Part shown: piece by piece, positions 10,462 through 20,179 of the stretch | Layout of the letters: each line of letters starts with the position of its first letter | Position numbering within the stretch: position 1 is the first letter of the stretch | Assembly (NCBI RefSeq): GCF_002954385.1 | Contig: NZ_MQVY01000002.1 | Span: 1 to 64,000 of the forward strand | Length of the DNA: 64,000 nt | Source of the DNA: Tenacibaculum sp. SG-28 | GTDB taxonomy: Bacteria; Bacteroidota; Bacteroidia; Flavobacteriales; Flavobacteriaceae | Reading direction: 5' to 3' | Position numbers and translations under genes: made by a program | Notes under the pieces: model-generated | What the model saw: the letters and a program-made list of their open reading frames with translations, nothing else | Database searches by the model: none | Told to the model about the DNA's origin: nothing

Positions 10462-12606
10462 TTATAAATTATTTTTTAAAAAATTAGTCATTTTCACGTA
10501 CAAATGGTAGCGTGTATTCCCGCCATATATACCGTGATTTTTATCTGGATACATCGCCCAATCAAATTGTTTGTTTGTCTGTATCAAAGCCTCTGCCATA
10601 CGGTAGGCATTTTGAACGTGTACGTTGTCGTCTGCTGTTCCGTGCACTAACAGATACTTTCCCTTTAATAATTCAGGATAATTCAAAGGAGAATTGTCAT
10701 CATAACCAGCAGGGTTTTCTTCCGGCGTTCGTAAAAAACGCTCGGTGTAAATCGTATCGTAGAAACGCCAAGTAGTTACCGGTGCTACTGCAATGGCAGT
10801 GGTAAACACATCATTACCTTTCAGCAGACAATTGGTACTCATGTGTCCGCCAAATGACCAGCCCCATATACCAATTCTGTTCGCGTCGATATACGAACGT
10901 TTCGCTAATAGTTTTGCTGCAGCTATTTGATCTTCCGTTTCATATTTTACCAAGTTAAGATAAGTCGCCTTTTTAAAATCTCTCCCCTTAAATCCGGTTC
11001 CACGACCATCTACACAGGCTATAATATAACCCTGCTCTGCCAACATTTGGTACCAATAATCGTTAGAATTATTCCACCTATTTGCCACACTTTGCGAACC
11101 AGGACCAGAATACTGATACATCAAGAGTGGATACTGTTTACTTGCATTAAAATTAGGTGGTTTTATCATGAACATATTGAGGTCGTTTCCGTTAACTCTT
11201 ACAGTAGAAAATTCTTTCTCACTAATATTAAACTCAGCAATTTTAGCTTTTAGAGCAGCATTGTCTTTAATGGTTTTTAATACATCTCCTTTACTATTGC
11301 GTAAGGTATACACGGGAGGAGTATTGGCATCAGAGAACGTATTGATAAAATAGTTCATATTCTTACTAAACGCACCGTTGTTGGTTCCTGAGGAGTCACT
11401 GAGTAATTTTTTGTTTTTTCCTTGTAAAGAAATGCTGTAGACCCCTCTATTAATAGATCCATTTTCTACAGACTGGTAGTAAATTGTTTTCTTCTTCGGA
11501 TTAAAACCATAATAGGCAGTTACCTCCCAGTCTCCATTGGTTATTTGGTTTAGCAATGTACCTGTTTTCGAGTAATGATAAATGTGATTATAGCCATTTT
11601 TTTCACTTGTCCAGATAAAACTATTGTCTTCTAAAAAGGTCAAGTCATCTGTAATATCTATGTAAGCTTTATCCGTTTCGTGTAACACTACAGAATTCTG
11701 TAAGGAAGTAGCATTTACAAAATACAATTTTAAGTCATTTTGATGGCGATTAAGCGTTCTTACCGATAGTGTATTTGCATCTTTCGTCCAGTTTATTCTA
11801 GGAATGTATTCGTAGTTACCCAGGGCAATTGTTTTGGTGGTATTGTCTCCTAATGTGTATACGTGTAGGGTAACTTTCGCATTGTCTTCTCCTGCTTTTG
11901 GATATTTAAAGACATGTTGCGAAGGATACTTGTCGGTACCATATACGTCCATGGAAAAAGTACTTACCGCACTTTCATCAAATCGCAAAAAGGCTATTTT
12001 TTTACTATCTGTACTCCATTCAAAAGCCTTTACAAATCCGAATTCCTCCTCGTACACCCAATCGGTAATTCCGTTGATAACTTCATTTTTCTTTCCATCT
12101 TTGGTAATCTGTACCTCCTTTTGGGTGGTAAGATCTTTCACAAACAAATTGTTGTCTTTGGCATATGCTACTTTTTTACTATCAGGTGAAAAAGTTGGTC
12201 TTTGAATATCTTCACCAATTAGCGCTATCGATTTCGTCGCTATATCGTACACGTAAAAAGTACCTAAAAAAGATCTTCGGAAGATTGGTTTGAAATTAGT
12301 TCCTAGAATTAACTTTGTCTCGTCATTGTTGAATTGATAGGATTGAAAACTACTAATTTCATTAATCTCTGCACTAGATACAATAGTAGCTACTTTTTCT
12401 AGGGTTTGGTAATTGTATTTGTCTACTGATGTTCCGCCGCTTTGATAGTTTAATAGGGAATAAAAATCACCATTCATAGAATTCAAGGAATTCATATAAT
12501 CGGATCTAAATGTACCTTTTTTCCATATATCCTCTAGCGTAATATCCTTTTTCTGAGCGTGAAGTATCGTGGACAACCCAATAAAGAATACGATCATTTT
12601 TTTCAT
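10462..12606 (-). CDS. S9 family prolyl oligopeptidase, dipeptidyl-peptidase IV type
   Basis: A secreted or periplasmic serine peptidase that removes Xaa-Pro type dipeptides. I place the start at 12606 (MKKMIVFFIGLSTILHAQ), which gives a clean signal peptide; upstream in-frame codons run into the promoter region. An N-terminal beta-propeller (DPPIV_N) contains the double-Glu type region DWVYEEEFGF. The catalytic domain has GIWGWSFGGHMS (Ser nucleophile), the DDNVH region (Asp) and DKNHGIYGG (His). Length is about 714 aa. It is followed by two peptide transporters, so peptides cut here are likely imported by its neighbours. Confidence 0.93.
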   Translation of the reverse strand: MKKMIVFFIGLSTILHAQKKDITLEDIWKKGTFRSDYMNSLNSMNGDFYSLLNYQSGGTSVDKYNYQTLEKVATIVSSAEINEISSFQSYQFNNDETKLILGTNFKPIFRRSFLGTFYVYDIATKSIALIGEDIQRPTFSPDSKKVAYAKDNNLFVKDLTTQKEVQITKDGKKNEVINGITDWVYEEEFGFVKAFEWSTDSKKIAFLRFDESAVSTFSMDVYGTDKYPSQHVFKYPKAGEDNAKVTLHVYTLGDNTTKTIALGNYEYIPRINWTKDANTLSVRTLNRHQNDLKLYFVNATSLQNSVVLHETDKAYIDITDDLTFLEDNSFIWTSEKNGYNHIYHYSKTGTLLNQITNGDWEVTAYYGFNPKKKTIYYQSVENGSINRGVYSISLQGKNKKLLSDSSGTNNGAFSKNMNYFINTFSDANTPPVYTLRNSKGDVLKTIKDNAALKAKIAEFNISEKEFSTVRVNGNDLNMFMIKPPNFNASKQYPLLMYQYSGPGSQSVANRWNNSNDYWYQMLAEQGYIIACVDGRGTGFKGRDFKKATYLNLVKYETEDQIAAAKLLAKRSYIDANRIGIWGWSFGGHMSTNCLLKGNDVFTTAIAVAPVTTWRFYDTIYTERFLRTPEENPAGYDDNSPLNYPELLKGKYLLVHGTADDNVHVQNAYRMAEALIQTNKQFDWAMYPDKNHGIYGGNTRYHLYVKMTNFLKNNL

Positions 12607-12718
12607 GTGTAGTTGTTGTTTGAATAAAAAGTTTGCCAAGTTTACGGAAAATTCGACGAAAATTAAGACAAAAACCATAGAAATATCAATTATAAAAGTG
12701 ATTTTAACAGGATTCATT

Positions 12719-12726
12719 TATCTTTG
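12719..12726 (+). promoter_or_regulatory. -7 promoter element for HMG-CoA reductase
   Basis: TATCTTTG matches TAnnTTTG 26 nt upstream of the ATG at 12752. No good TTTG is seen 19-21 nt further upstream, so only the -7 box is supported. Confidence 0.5.
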
Positions 12727-12751
12727 ACCCGTCTAAAAACAGCAAAACAGA

Positions 12752-14023
12752 ATGTCTAAAGTTATTTCAGGGTTTTCAAAATTCTCGAAAGAAGAAAAAA
12801 TTACATGGCTCGCTGCAAATTATTTCAGTAACCAACAGGAAATCATAAAAACACTCAAACAGTACTGGAATGAAGACTCTGCATTACAGCAACTTCACGA
12901 TGATTTTATAGAAAATACAATTACTAATTTTTACATGCCATATGGTATCGCCCCTAACTTTGTAATAAATGGGAAAGAAATGGTGATTCCAATGGTAGTA
13001 GAGGAAAGTTCTGTAGTTGCAGCCGCGTCACTGGTAGCCAAATTTTGGAGTACGCGAGGAGGATTCAAAGCTTCGGTAGTGTCTACCAAAAAAATTGGAC
13101 AAGTACACTTCATGTACCAGGGAAAAAAAAGCGATCTTTCTACCTATTTTGAGGCAAAGAAACCAAAACTTTTAGAAGCAACCGCAGCGATCACCAAAAA
13201 TATGGAAAAACGCGGAGGAGGAATTCTAGATATTCAATTGGTAGATAAAACAGATGATCTCAGTAATTACTACCAACTTTTTGTGACGTTTGAAACAAAA
13301 GATTCTATGGGAGCTAATTTTATTAATTCATGCCTTGAAGCCATGGCAAACGAGTTTAGAAATGAGTCTGTAGAAATTGTAATGAGCATCTTATCTAATT
13401 ACGTTCCCGAATGCCTTGTTAGAGCGGAAGTTAGCTGTAAGGTAGAGGAGTTGGGAGGCGATAATCCGAGAAGGTTTGCTAAAAAGTTTGAACAAGCGGT
13501 TAAAATTGCTGCTGTAGAACCTTATCGTGCAGTAACCCACAATAAAGGTATTATGAACGGAATCGATTCGGTTGTACTTGCTACTGGTAATGATTTTAGA
13601 GCGATAGAAGCAGGTGCCCACGCCTATGCAGCCAAAGACGGAAAATATAAAAGTTTAACGCATTGCGAAATAACAAATGGTATTTTCAAGTTTTGGATAG
13701 AAATTCCTCTTGCAGTTGGTACAGTTGGTGGACTAACTGCATTACACCCAATGGCTAAGCTGTCTTTAGATATGATGAACAGACCTAATGCAAGAGAATT
13801 AATGGAAATTATGGCTACGGCAGGTTTGGCACAAAATTTTGCCGCGCTCCGAGCCCTAACCACTAAGGGAATTCAGCACGGTCATATGAAAATGCACTTA
13901 ATGAATATTCTAAACCAATTAGGTGCTAACGAGCAACAGAAAGATTGTATTGTAAAGCAATTTGAAAATAAAACAGTATCTCATAGTGCTGTTGTAGAGG
14001 CTTTTAACCAATTAAAAAATTAA
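12752..14023 (+). CDS. mvaA: Hydroxymethylglutaryl-CoA reductase, class II
   Basis: Makes (or, in some class II enzymes, consumes) mevalonate from HMG-CoA. The 423-aa sequence has the class II landmarks MVVEESSVVAAAS (catalytic Glu), KDSMGANFIN, TGNDFRAIEAGAHAYA and AVGTVGGLTALHP. Its place directly before a GHMP kinase (1-nt gap) and in a genome with mvaD and mevalonate kinase points to biosynthesis of isoprenoids by the mevalonate route. Divergent from the DPP-IV gene. Confidence 0.95.
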   Translation: MSKVISGFSKFSKEEKITWLAANYFSNQQEIIKTLKQYWNEDSALQQLHDDFIENTITNFYMPYGIAPNFVINGKEMVIPMVVEESSVVAAASLVAKFWSTRGGFKASVVSTKKIGQVHFMYQGKKSDLSTYFEAKKPKLLEATAAITKNMEKRGGGILDIQLVDKTDDLSNYYQLFVTFETKDSMGANFINSCLEAMANEFRNESVEIVMSILSNYVPECLVRAEVSCKVEELGGDNPRRFAKKFEQAVKIAAVEPYRAVTHNKGIMNGIDSVVLATGNDFRAIEAGAHAYAAKDGKYKSLTHCEITNGIFKFWIEIPLAVGTVGGLTALHPMAKLSLDMMNRPNARELMEIMATAGLAQNFAALRALTTKGIQHGHMKMHLMNILNQLGANEQQKDCIVKQFENKTVSHSAVVEAFNQLKN

Positions 14024-14024
14024 A

Positions 14025-14954
14025 TTGAACAGGTATTACAGTAATGGTAAATTATTACTAACAGGAGAATACGTAGTCTTAGATGGCGCGAAATCGCTGG
14101 CAGTTCCTTGCAAGTTTGGACAAGATTTAGTGATTAACAGCATAAATGAACCCTTATTAGTTTGGGGAAGTTTTACCAAGGAAGGGCAATGCTGGTTTGA
14201 AGCTTCGTTTAGTCTACCACAGCTTCGTTTGGTTTCTGCCACCTTTAACTCTAATAAAGAGGGCAGTTCTGAATTTATTGCAGAAACACTACAAAACATC
14301 CTTCAAAAAGCGAAAGCCTTAAACCCAAATTTCTTAAAGGATACTAAAGGATATATCGTAAAAACACACCTAGGATTCCCCCAAAACTGGGGCTTGGGAA
14401 GTTCCTCGACCTTAATAAACAATATTGCTAATTGGGCACAAATAAACCCATACACTTTATTGTGGAACGCTTTTTCAGGAAGCGGATATGATATTGCGTG
14501 CGCCAAACACGACTCCCCAATAGTGTATTGTTTAGAAAACAAAGTACCATCGGTAACAGAAGTAGCTTTTAACCCTTCTTTTGAGGAAGAGCTATACTTT
14601 GTACACCTCAACAAAAAACAAAACAGTAGAGAAGGTATTGCCACCTATAAAAACCGAAAAAAGGAAGCCAGGTTTCAAATAAATACTATTGATACTTTAA
14701 CAGAAGAATTTATGAGAGCTTCCTCTGCGAAAGACCTAAGTAAAGTTATTCAGTCTCATGAAGCAATAATAAGTTCGATTATTCAGCAAAAACCAGTAAA
14801 AGAAATCTTGTTCTCTGATTATTTTGGAGCAATTAAAAGCTTAGGTGCCTGGGGTGGCGATTTTATTTTGGCGACAGGAAATAACGATACACCAAGCTAT
14901 TTTAAAGAGAAAGGATTTACAACTATAGTTCCTTATTCAGAGATGATATTGTGA
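14025..14954 (+). CDS. GYDIA-family GHMP kinase
   Basis: A 309-aa GHMP-fold small-molecule kinase. The start is TTG at 14025, one base after the mvaA stop, so the two are translationally linked. The N terminus YSNGKLLLTGEYVVLDGAKS is typical of mevalonate-pathway kinases. The ATP-binding loop is GFPQNWGLGSSSTL (about residues 113-126) and the name-giving motif SGSGYDIACA follows at about 153-162. The family's reaction is not assigned to my knowledge. The context (HMG-CoA reductase operon, with mevalonate kinase and mvaD elsewhere in the window) makes phosphomevalonate kinase the leading candidate. Confidence 0.85.
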   Translation: MNRYYSNGKLLLTGEYVVLDGAKSLAVPCKFGQDLVINSINEPLLVWGSFTKEGQCWFEASFSLPQLRLVSATFNSNKEGSSEFIAETLQNILQKAKALNPNFLKDTKGYIVKTHLGFPQNWGLGSSSTLINNIANWAQINPYTLLWNAFSGSGYDIACAKHDSPIVYCLENKVPSVTEVAFNPSFEEELYFVHLNKKQNSREGIATYKNRKKEARFQINTIDTLTEEFMRASSAKDLSKVIQSHEAIISSIIQQKPVKEILFSDYFGAIKSLGAWGGDFILATGNNDTPSYFKEKGFTTIVPYSEMIL

Positions 14955-15033
14955 GACTACAACCTAGTCTTTTAGCTTTATTTTTCAACAAAAAAGTAAC
15001 TTAAAAAACCTGGAGTGATATTTAAATTTTAAC

Positions 15034-16245
15034 ATGAAAACAGTAATTATTATAGGAGGTGGTGCAGCAGGTTTTTTTACTGCCATTAATTTAAAAGAAA
15101 AAAATCCAAATTACGAGGTTATTATACTTGAAAAAGGCAAAGAGGTCTTACAAAAAGTAAAAATCTCTGGGGGAGGGCGCTGTAATGTTACCCATGCCTG
15201 TTTTGATCCTCGAGAATTAACTACATTTTATCCAAGAGGCGAAAAAGAACTTTTGGGTCCTTTTCATCAATTCATGACCGGAGATACTTTTGCCTGGTTT
15301 GAAGACAAAGGAATTCCCTTAAAAATAGAAGAAGATAATCGAGTGTTTCCCGAATCAAATTCTTCACAAACTATAATTGATTGTTTTTTAACTGCAGCGG
15401 CAAACTTGTATTACAATATTAAAAAGTACAGGAGTTACTGGTATAACTAAAAAAGAAAACACTTGGATTGTTAGAACTAAAAATCAAAATTTTACAGCAG
15501 ATTATCTCGTAGTAGCTGCGGGTAGTAATAAAAAAATATGGAGTGAATTAGAAAGCCTAGGACACCGTATAATTAGTCCAGTCCCTTCATTGTTTACCTT
15601 TAATATCAAGGATACAAGAATCCAAGATCTGGGTGGTGTGTCTGTTCCGAACGCCAGTGTTCAAATCGCCAAAACAAACCTAGAAAATTTCGGCCCTCTA
15701 TTAATAACACATTGGGGATTGAGTGGACCTGCTGTATTAAAACTATCGGCTTATGGCGCAAGAATTCTAGCCGATAAAAACTACCAATACAATGTGGTTG
15801 TAAATTGGCTGGGAATACCTACAGAAAATATACTTAACGATCTGCAACAATTAAAAAATAAGCACCCAAAAAACAAGTTATCGCAAAAAGTCCTTTCACG
15901 GAAATACCGAGAAGACTTTGGGAACGATTAGTTACTGCTGCAACTATTGAGCGTTTCCAGAATTGGGCAGATCTCAGCAATAAACAATTGCAAAACTTAG
16001 CCAATCAACTGAGCTACTGTGTTTTTAATGCGAATGGAAGAACCACCTTTAAAGAAGAATTTGTAACTGCTGGTGGTATCGATCTAAGAGAAGTTGATTT
16101 TAAAAAATTCGAAAGTAAGCTGCACCAAAACCTATTTTTTGTGGGAGAAATTTTAAATATTGATGCGGTCACAGGAGGTTTTAATTTTCAAAATGCCTGG
16201 ACTGGCGGTTATATTTGCGCAACCACTATTGCTAACCGAACATAA
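15034..16245 (+). CDS. HI0933/YhiN-family flavoprotein (two frameshifts)
   Basis: A predicted NAD(P)/FAD-dependent oxidoreductase. It begins with a Rossmann motif IIIGGGAAGFFTAIN and the family marker ISGGGRCNVTHA (about residues 45-56). Near the C terminus are VTAGGIDLREVDF and NIDAVTGGFNFQNAW. The frame breaks near 15411 (CTTGTATTAC, where two more G restore LGITILKSTGVTGITK) and in the A-run 15885-15889 (one A missing, restoring QKSPFTEIPRRLWERL). Repaired length is about 404 aa, normal for the family. The physiological substrate is unknown. Confidence 0.88.
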
Positions 16246-16255
16246 TACAGCTTTA

Positions 16256-17106
16256 CTACTGTAAATACACTATCTCTATGCAACCTCTATCAGCCATGGT
16301 TACATAACAGGTATCGTAGGTATTGGAAAAAGTTATATTACTTGGTTTTTGACCGATAAGCTCAATTTCGTACAATACATCTCCTTTTGGCGAGAGAACA
16401 ACAACGGTACCTTTCCCAAAACGAGTTATAAAAACATTCCCGTTCGCGTCACATCGCATACCGTCCAGACCAAAATCAGAAAAGGAAGTAAATTCTTTTT
16501 TGTTTGCAACATCGCCATTAGAAAGAAGATCATATACCCAAACTTTTCGTTGTATCGATTCGTTTACATACAATTTTTTCCCATCAGGACTTACGCATAT
16601 TCCGTTAGTGGTTCCCATGTTCGATTCGATTAACTCAAAACCCTTTTCCTCTGTAACCCTCCACAAATTCCCTGTATTATTTTTCCAATTGGGATCACTT
16701 GCGTAAATAATTCCATTGGGTGCGATTGCAATATCATTTGGTTGGTTTGCAGTTGAATCTTTTGCGAATATGGATATGACCTTAGACGCATGGCAATCTT
16801 TAAAATGGCATGATTGGTATAATCTGCCACAAACATGGTATTGTTTTTCCCAAATCGTATCCCATTTCCGATACTACCATCGGGCAACGATACGAACGTA
16901 GTACTTTTACCATTTGGGGTAACTTTACCTATGGTACCTTCTTCTTTAAAATTTACCGCGTATATGCTACCATTTGCATCTACAGCTGGCCCCTCTATTC
17001 CTTGGGTGAAAGATCCGGGCTCTGTAAAATCTTTGCTTTTGAGTTGTGGTTTACATCCACTGAGAAAAATTGCTGCTAAAAATAGTATTTTTAATGAGGT
17101 ATGCAT
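16256..17106 (-). CDS. SMP-30/gluconolactonase-like lipoprotein (one frameshift)
   Basis: A lipoprotein signal MHTSLKILFLAAIFLSGC (start at 17106, lipobox Cys at residue 18) is followed by a six-bladed-propeller type sequence of the SMP-30/NHL class. Blade-like repeats include GPAVDANGSIYAVNF, NQPNDIAIAPNGIIYASD and GTTNGICVSPDGKKLYVNE. The SDPNW motif resembles the metal-site loop of SMP-30 enzymes. The frame breaks at 16782-16783 (one base missing; restores AMRLKVISIFAKDS). Repaired length is about 283 aa. It is probably anchored to a cell-envelope membrane and may hydrolyse a sugar lactone, but the substrate is unknown. Confidence 0.8.
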
Positions 17107-17222
17107 TTTATACGATAAGAAATAATAGGTAACGAAGATGAAAAGATTTATAAACAAACCAATACTTCTTAGCTAAACTCTATAAAAAACTCGACAAAAA
17201 ACAAACATTCGGTATATAAATG

Positions 17223-17453
17223 CTATGCTAAAACACCACGATGCGGTTTTAAGGCATCCCTGTACGTTTTCATGTAGGCTTCGTTTACAACAACAAACGC
17301 AATCGCATGCATATCATGAAGTACAGAATGGTTAATTTCCTCAAAAGGTAATTTTTCTACCGCTGCATACTCGTGTAAATGAACGCAGTGATGTTTCGCG
17401 GTTTCTGAAGCATCGGGACCTTTAAAGTCCCAAATTAGTTTTATTTTTCTCAT
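17223..17453 (-). CDS. Small conserved-looking protein of unknown function
   Basis: A 76-aa soluble protein, MRKIKLIWDFKGPDASETAKHH at its N terminus, rich in His (at least nine), with no signal peptide or membrane span. It lies 6 nt downstream of thiamine pyrophosphokinase on the same strand, so it is probably in the same transcript. I do not recognise a domain. The clustered His residues (HHCVHLHEY, about residues 21-29) could bind a metal, but that is speculation. Confidence 0.65.
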   Translation of the reverse strand: MRKIKLIWDFKGPDASETAKHHCVHLHEYAAVEKLPFEEINHSVLHDMHAIAFVVVNEAYMKTYRDALKPHRGVLA

Positions 17454-17459
17454 GTTTAT

Positions 17460-18062
17460 TTAATGATACACAAAAATAAGCAAATCTCCAGTATCAAAGG
17501 AGATTTCTACGGTGTCATGATTCGCTTTGTTTCTTGTTCCAATTCTTTTCCCAAACACTAAATCCTCCTGCGCTAATGCATATTGTAATCCCGAAGTGGT
17601 GATGTTAGTAACTTCTGAAAAGGGAACTAAAGAAATGGTCTTACCGAGACAGTCATGGATTTTTGTATATGGTTTTGCCACAAAATAAAAACCATACGCA
17701 TCAAAAAAAGTAAGGTTTACTTTTTCTTTCCAATAGATTGCTGTGTGTATGTTTCCTAAAAAATGATCTTGTTCTCCACCACTTGCACCATAAACATCAA
17801 TATCGGTATACTTTTGTTCGAATAGAATGTTTACTATTTTATCAAAATCTGTAAAATTTTGGTCAGGTGTATGCACCACTTTAATGTCGGCTGGTAGGTG
17901 CTGTAAGGAATCTAAATCACCGCTTATAAAATTGGGACGAATATTGTTTTTCTTTAAAAAATCATATGCGCCATCCGTAGCACAGACAATATCGTACTGT
18001 AAAATATCAGGCATAGATTTTGGCCTGGATCCATTTAAGAATAAAGCGACAGATTTCTGCAT
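17460..18062 (-). CDS. Thiamine pyrophosphokinase
   Basis: Transfers pyrophosphate from ATP to thiamine to give thiamine diphosphate. I set the start at 18062 (MQKSVALFLNGSRPK); the upstream in-frame extension overlaps a terminator hairpin and is not protein-like. Catalytic-domain motifs are CATDGAYDFL, FISGDLDSL (Asp-rich site), TPDQNFTDFDK and GASGGEQDHFLGN. The C-terminal thiamine-binding domain carries ITTSGLQYAL. Length is about 200 aa, normal for bacterial TPK. Confidence 0.92.
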   Translation of the reverse strand: MQKSVALFLNGSRPKSMPDILQYDIVCATDGAYDFLKKNNIRPNFISGDLDSLQHLPADIKVVHTPDQNFTDFDKIVNILFEQKYTDIDVYGASGGEQDHFLGNIHTAIYWKEKVNLTFFDAYGFYFVAKPYTKIHDCLGKTISLVPFSEVTNITTSGLQYALAQEDLVFGKRIGTRNKANHDTVEISFDTGDLLIFVYH

Positions 18063-18069
18063 AAAACAA

Positions 18070-18102
18070 AAATACCCTTTTCTTTGCAAGAAAGGGTATT
18101 TT
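18070..18102 (-). terminator. Terminator for the DUF6624-like gene (symmetric)
   Basis: AAAATACCCTTT and AAAGGGTATTTT form a long stem around a short loop, with T/A tracts on both sides. On the minus strand it ends the transcript of the gene at 18125-19018 just before the thiamine pyrophosphokinase start. Confidence 0.75.
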
Positions 18103-18124
18103 ATAAAAAAAACTAAGATGAATA

Positions 18125-19018
18125 CTACTCTTTCTTCACAACCCAATCGTAATCTATTTTCTTTTTCAAATACTTTTGAAGAGGCTCCAAACCTATTTTT
18201 TTTCTTCGTTTATCTACATGTTCAGGCTCATAAATAGGAAAAGGCTCTAACTTTCTACTAGCATTAAATCTAAATTGCATCCCATATATTTGGGGCTTAC
18301 CTGTATTTACCAAAATCCTATCTTGAATCTTTGCATATTCCACACAACTACCTTCTCCATTCAAACAGGCCTCCTTAATCTGAGGTAAATATTTAATTCT
18401 TACGGCTTCACATTCGTGATGATTAATAATCAGTAGCGGAGCATCTGCTGCCAGTTTTCCAACACTGCTAATGGTAGGCCATCCTCTTTTTTGAACTAAT
18501 TTTTCCATTTGTTCAAAATTTTCCTTGCCGATTGATTTTTTATAGGATGACAAAGCATAATACCAGTGTGGCAGATATCCATTATTCATGTAAAATTTCT
18601 TCGCCATATCAATCTGATAATCTAAAACCTGGTCTTTCCTTAATAATGCTAAGAGCTTTTTGGCATATAAAGGCTCTTTTAAATGATTTTTATTAAGTTG
18701 TTGATTTTCAATTTCTTTCCAACGTGGATCATTGGACAATGTATACAAATCATTGTCTGCTAACACCCATAAAGAAGTATCGTTTCGTAAAGAAATCTTT
18801 AAAAATTTGAATGCCTTATCTATCTGATTCGTTAAAGCATATGCACAGGCTAAATTATATGAATTATTCATATTATCCGGGTATATATCGTATTCGATTT
18901 TATATGCTGAAATCGCCTTATCTAATAAACCATTCGCTCTATGTTTGTCCCCTTCGCTTTGAGAAAACAAAAATTGCGACAAAAAAAACATAATTATATA
19001 AAAAAACACTTTCATCAT
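18125..19018 (-). CDS. Exported TPR protein, DUF6624-like
   Basis: A 297-aa protein with a signal peptide (MMKVFFYIIMFFLSQFLFSQ), then TPR-like helices (residues about 22-85, for example NSYNLACAYALTNQIDKAFKFL). The C-terminal domain reads RGWPTISSVGKLAADAPLLIINHH, then CVEYAKIQDRILVNTGKPQIYGMQ. I recognise this GWP...DRI...G.PQ.YG.Q pattern as DUF6624, a family without an assigned function. The gene is 16 nt downstream of a serine hydrolase on the same strand. Confidence 0.75.
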   Translation of the reverse strand: MMKVFFYIIMFFLSQFLFSQSEGDKHRANGLLDKAISAYKIEYDIYPDNMNNSYNLACAYALTNQIDKAFKFLKISLRNDTSLWVLADNDLYTLSNDPRWKEIENQQLNKNHLKEPLYAKKLLALLRKDQVLDYQIDMAKKFYMNNGYLPHWYYALSSYKKSIGKENFEQMEKLVQKRGWPTISSVGKLAADAPLLIINHHECEAVRIKYLPQIKEACLNGEGSCVEYAKIQDRILVNTGKPQIYGMQFRFNASRKLEPFPIYEPEHVDKRRKKIGLEPLQKYLKKKIDYDWVVKKE

Positions 19019-19034
19019 TTCAATAGGTAGTTGA

Positions 19035-20082
19035 TTAACGTGAAGTATTTGAACTCATAAAATTTTGTAAAAACTGAATAGCTGTTTCTGTCATATTCTC
19101 GGTAGACGCATTAAAAGTCATACATGTTGCTAGCTTTAATTCTGGAATATAAAAAGCAATTGACGTGTATCCATCAATTCCACCATCATGGCCGTATATG
19201 ATTAATCCGTTATAAGAGACTACAGAAATACCCATACCCATTTCATCTTTGGGAGTGGTCATGAGTTTTAATGATTCTTTCGTTAATAATTTCCCTGAAA
19301 ACAAACTATGGTAAAAAAATGCTACTTCTTTAGATGTTGAGACGATGCCTCCAGCACCCATAGTTGCATTTAAATAAGTTTCTTTTGGTATACGTTCCCA
19401 TACATTACCTTTTCTGTAATATGACAGTGCCTGATTACTTGAGGGATTTAATTGTCCTCCAAAATTTGTTCTTTCCAAACGCAACGGGGTAAAAATTCTA
19501 GTTTGTAATACTTTTTCAAAAGCCATATTATCGACATCCTCTGCAATATAACTTAGTAAAATATAATTGGTATTAGCGTACTCTTTTTTCAGTCCTGGAT
19601 CAAAATTAGTACCATTATTTTTTATTTTTGCTAAGATATCTTCCCGAAAACGAGGCTTTTGAATCCATTTGCTAAACCCATCCTCTTCCGTAAGATTAAA
19701 CAACCCACTTCTATGATACAACAAATGTTCAATAGTTATCCTATTTGCATTTGGAATATCTTTAAAATACCTACCAATTGTTGTATTTAAGGATATTTTA
19801 CCCTCTTCAATCATTTGTAATATAACGGTAGAGGTATAAGTTTTTGATATAGACCCAATCCTATATTGTGTATTCGAATCTGGTTTAGATTTTGGTAATT
19901 TTGCTACACCTATGGATTTTTGATAAACTAGAATTCCATCCTCTATAACTGTGGTAGTCCCCATAGCCATATTATTAGACTCTAGATTATCAAAATTGAT
20001 CTATTGGTTGTTGTTGTAAAGCATAGCTTTGTGTCACAATTGAACATAAAAATGCCATTAAAAGTATGTTACTTTTTGTCAT
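19035..20082 (-). CDS. Beta-lactamase-fold serine hydrolase (one frameshift)
   Basis: A penicillin-binding-protein/class C beta-lactamase-like hydrolase. It has the SxxK motif in IGSISKTYTS, YANTNY (YxN) and GHDGGIDGY (HxG-like). The signal peptide lies upstream in another frame: MTKSNILLMAFLCSIVTQSYA from the ATG at 20080-20082. The two frames are joined if one base of the A-run 19992-19995 is removed, giving QPIDQFDNLESNNMAMGTTT. This is the only break in the window best explained by an extra base. Repaired length is about 348 aa. The substrate (peptide or ester) is unknown. Confidence 0.82.
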
Positions 20083-20179
20083 AATTTAAAATTTACAGTT
20101 AAATAAATTGTTAGGCCGCTTTGAAAATATATTTCACTACGAAAGGAAAACGTAAGTACATAATGAATTAGAAATGATT

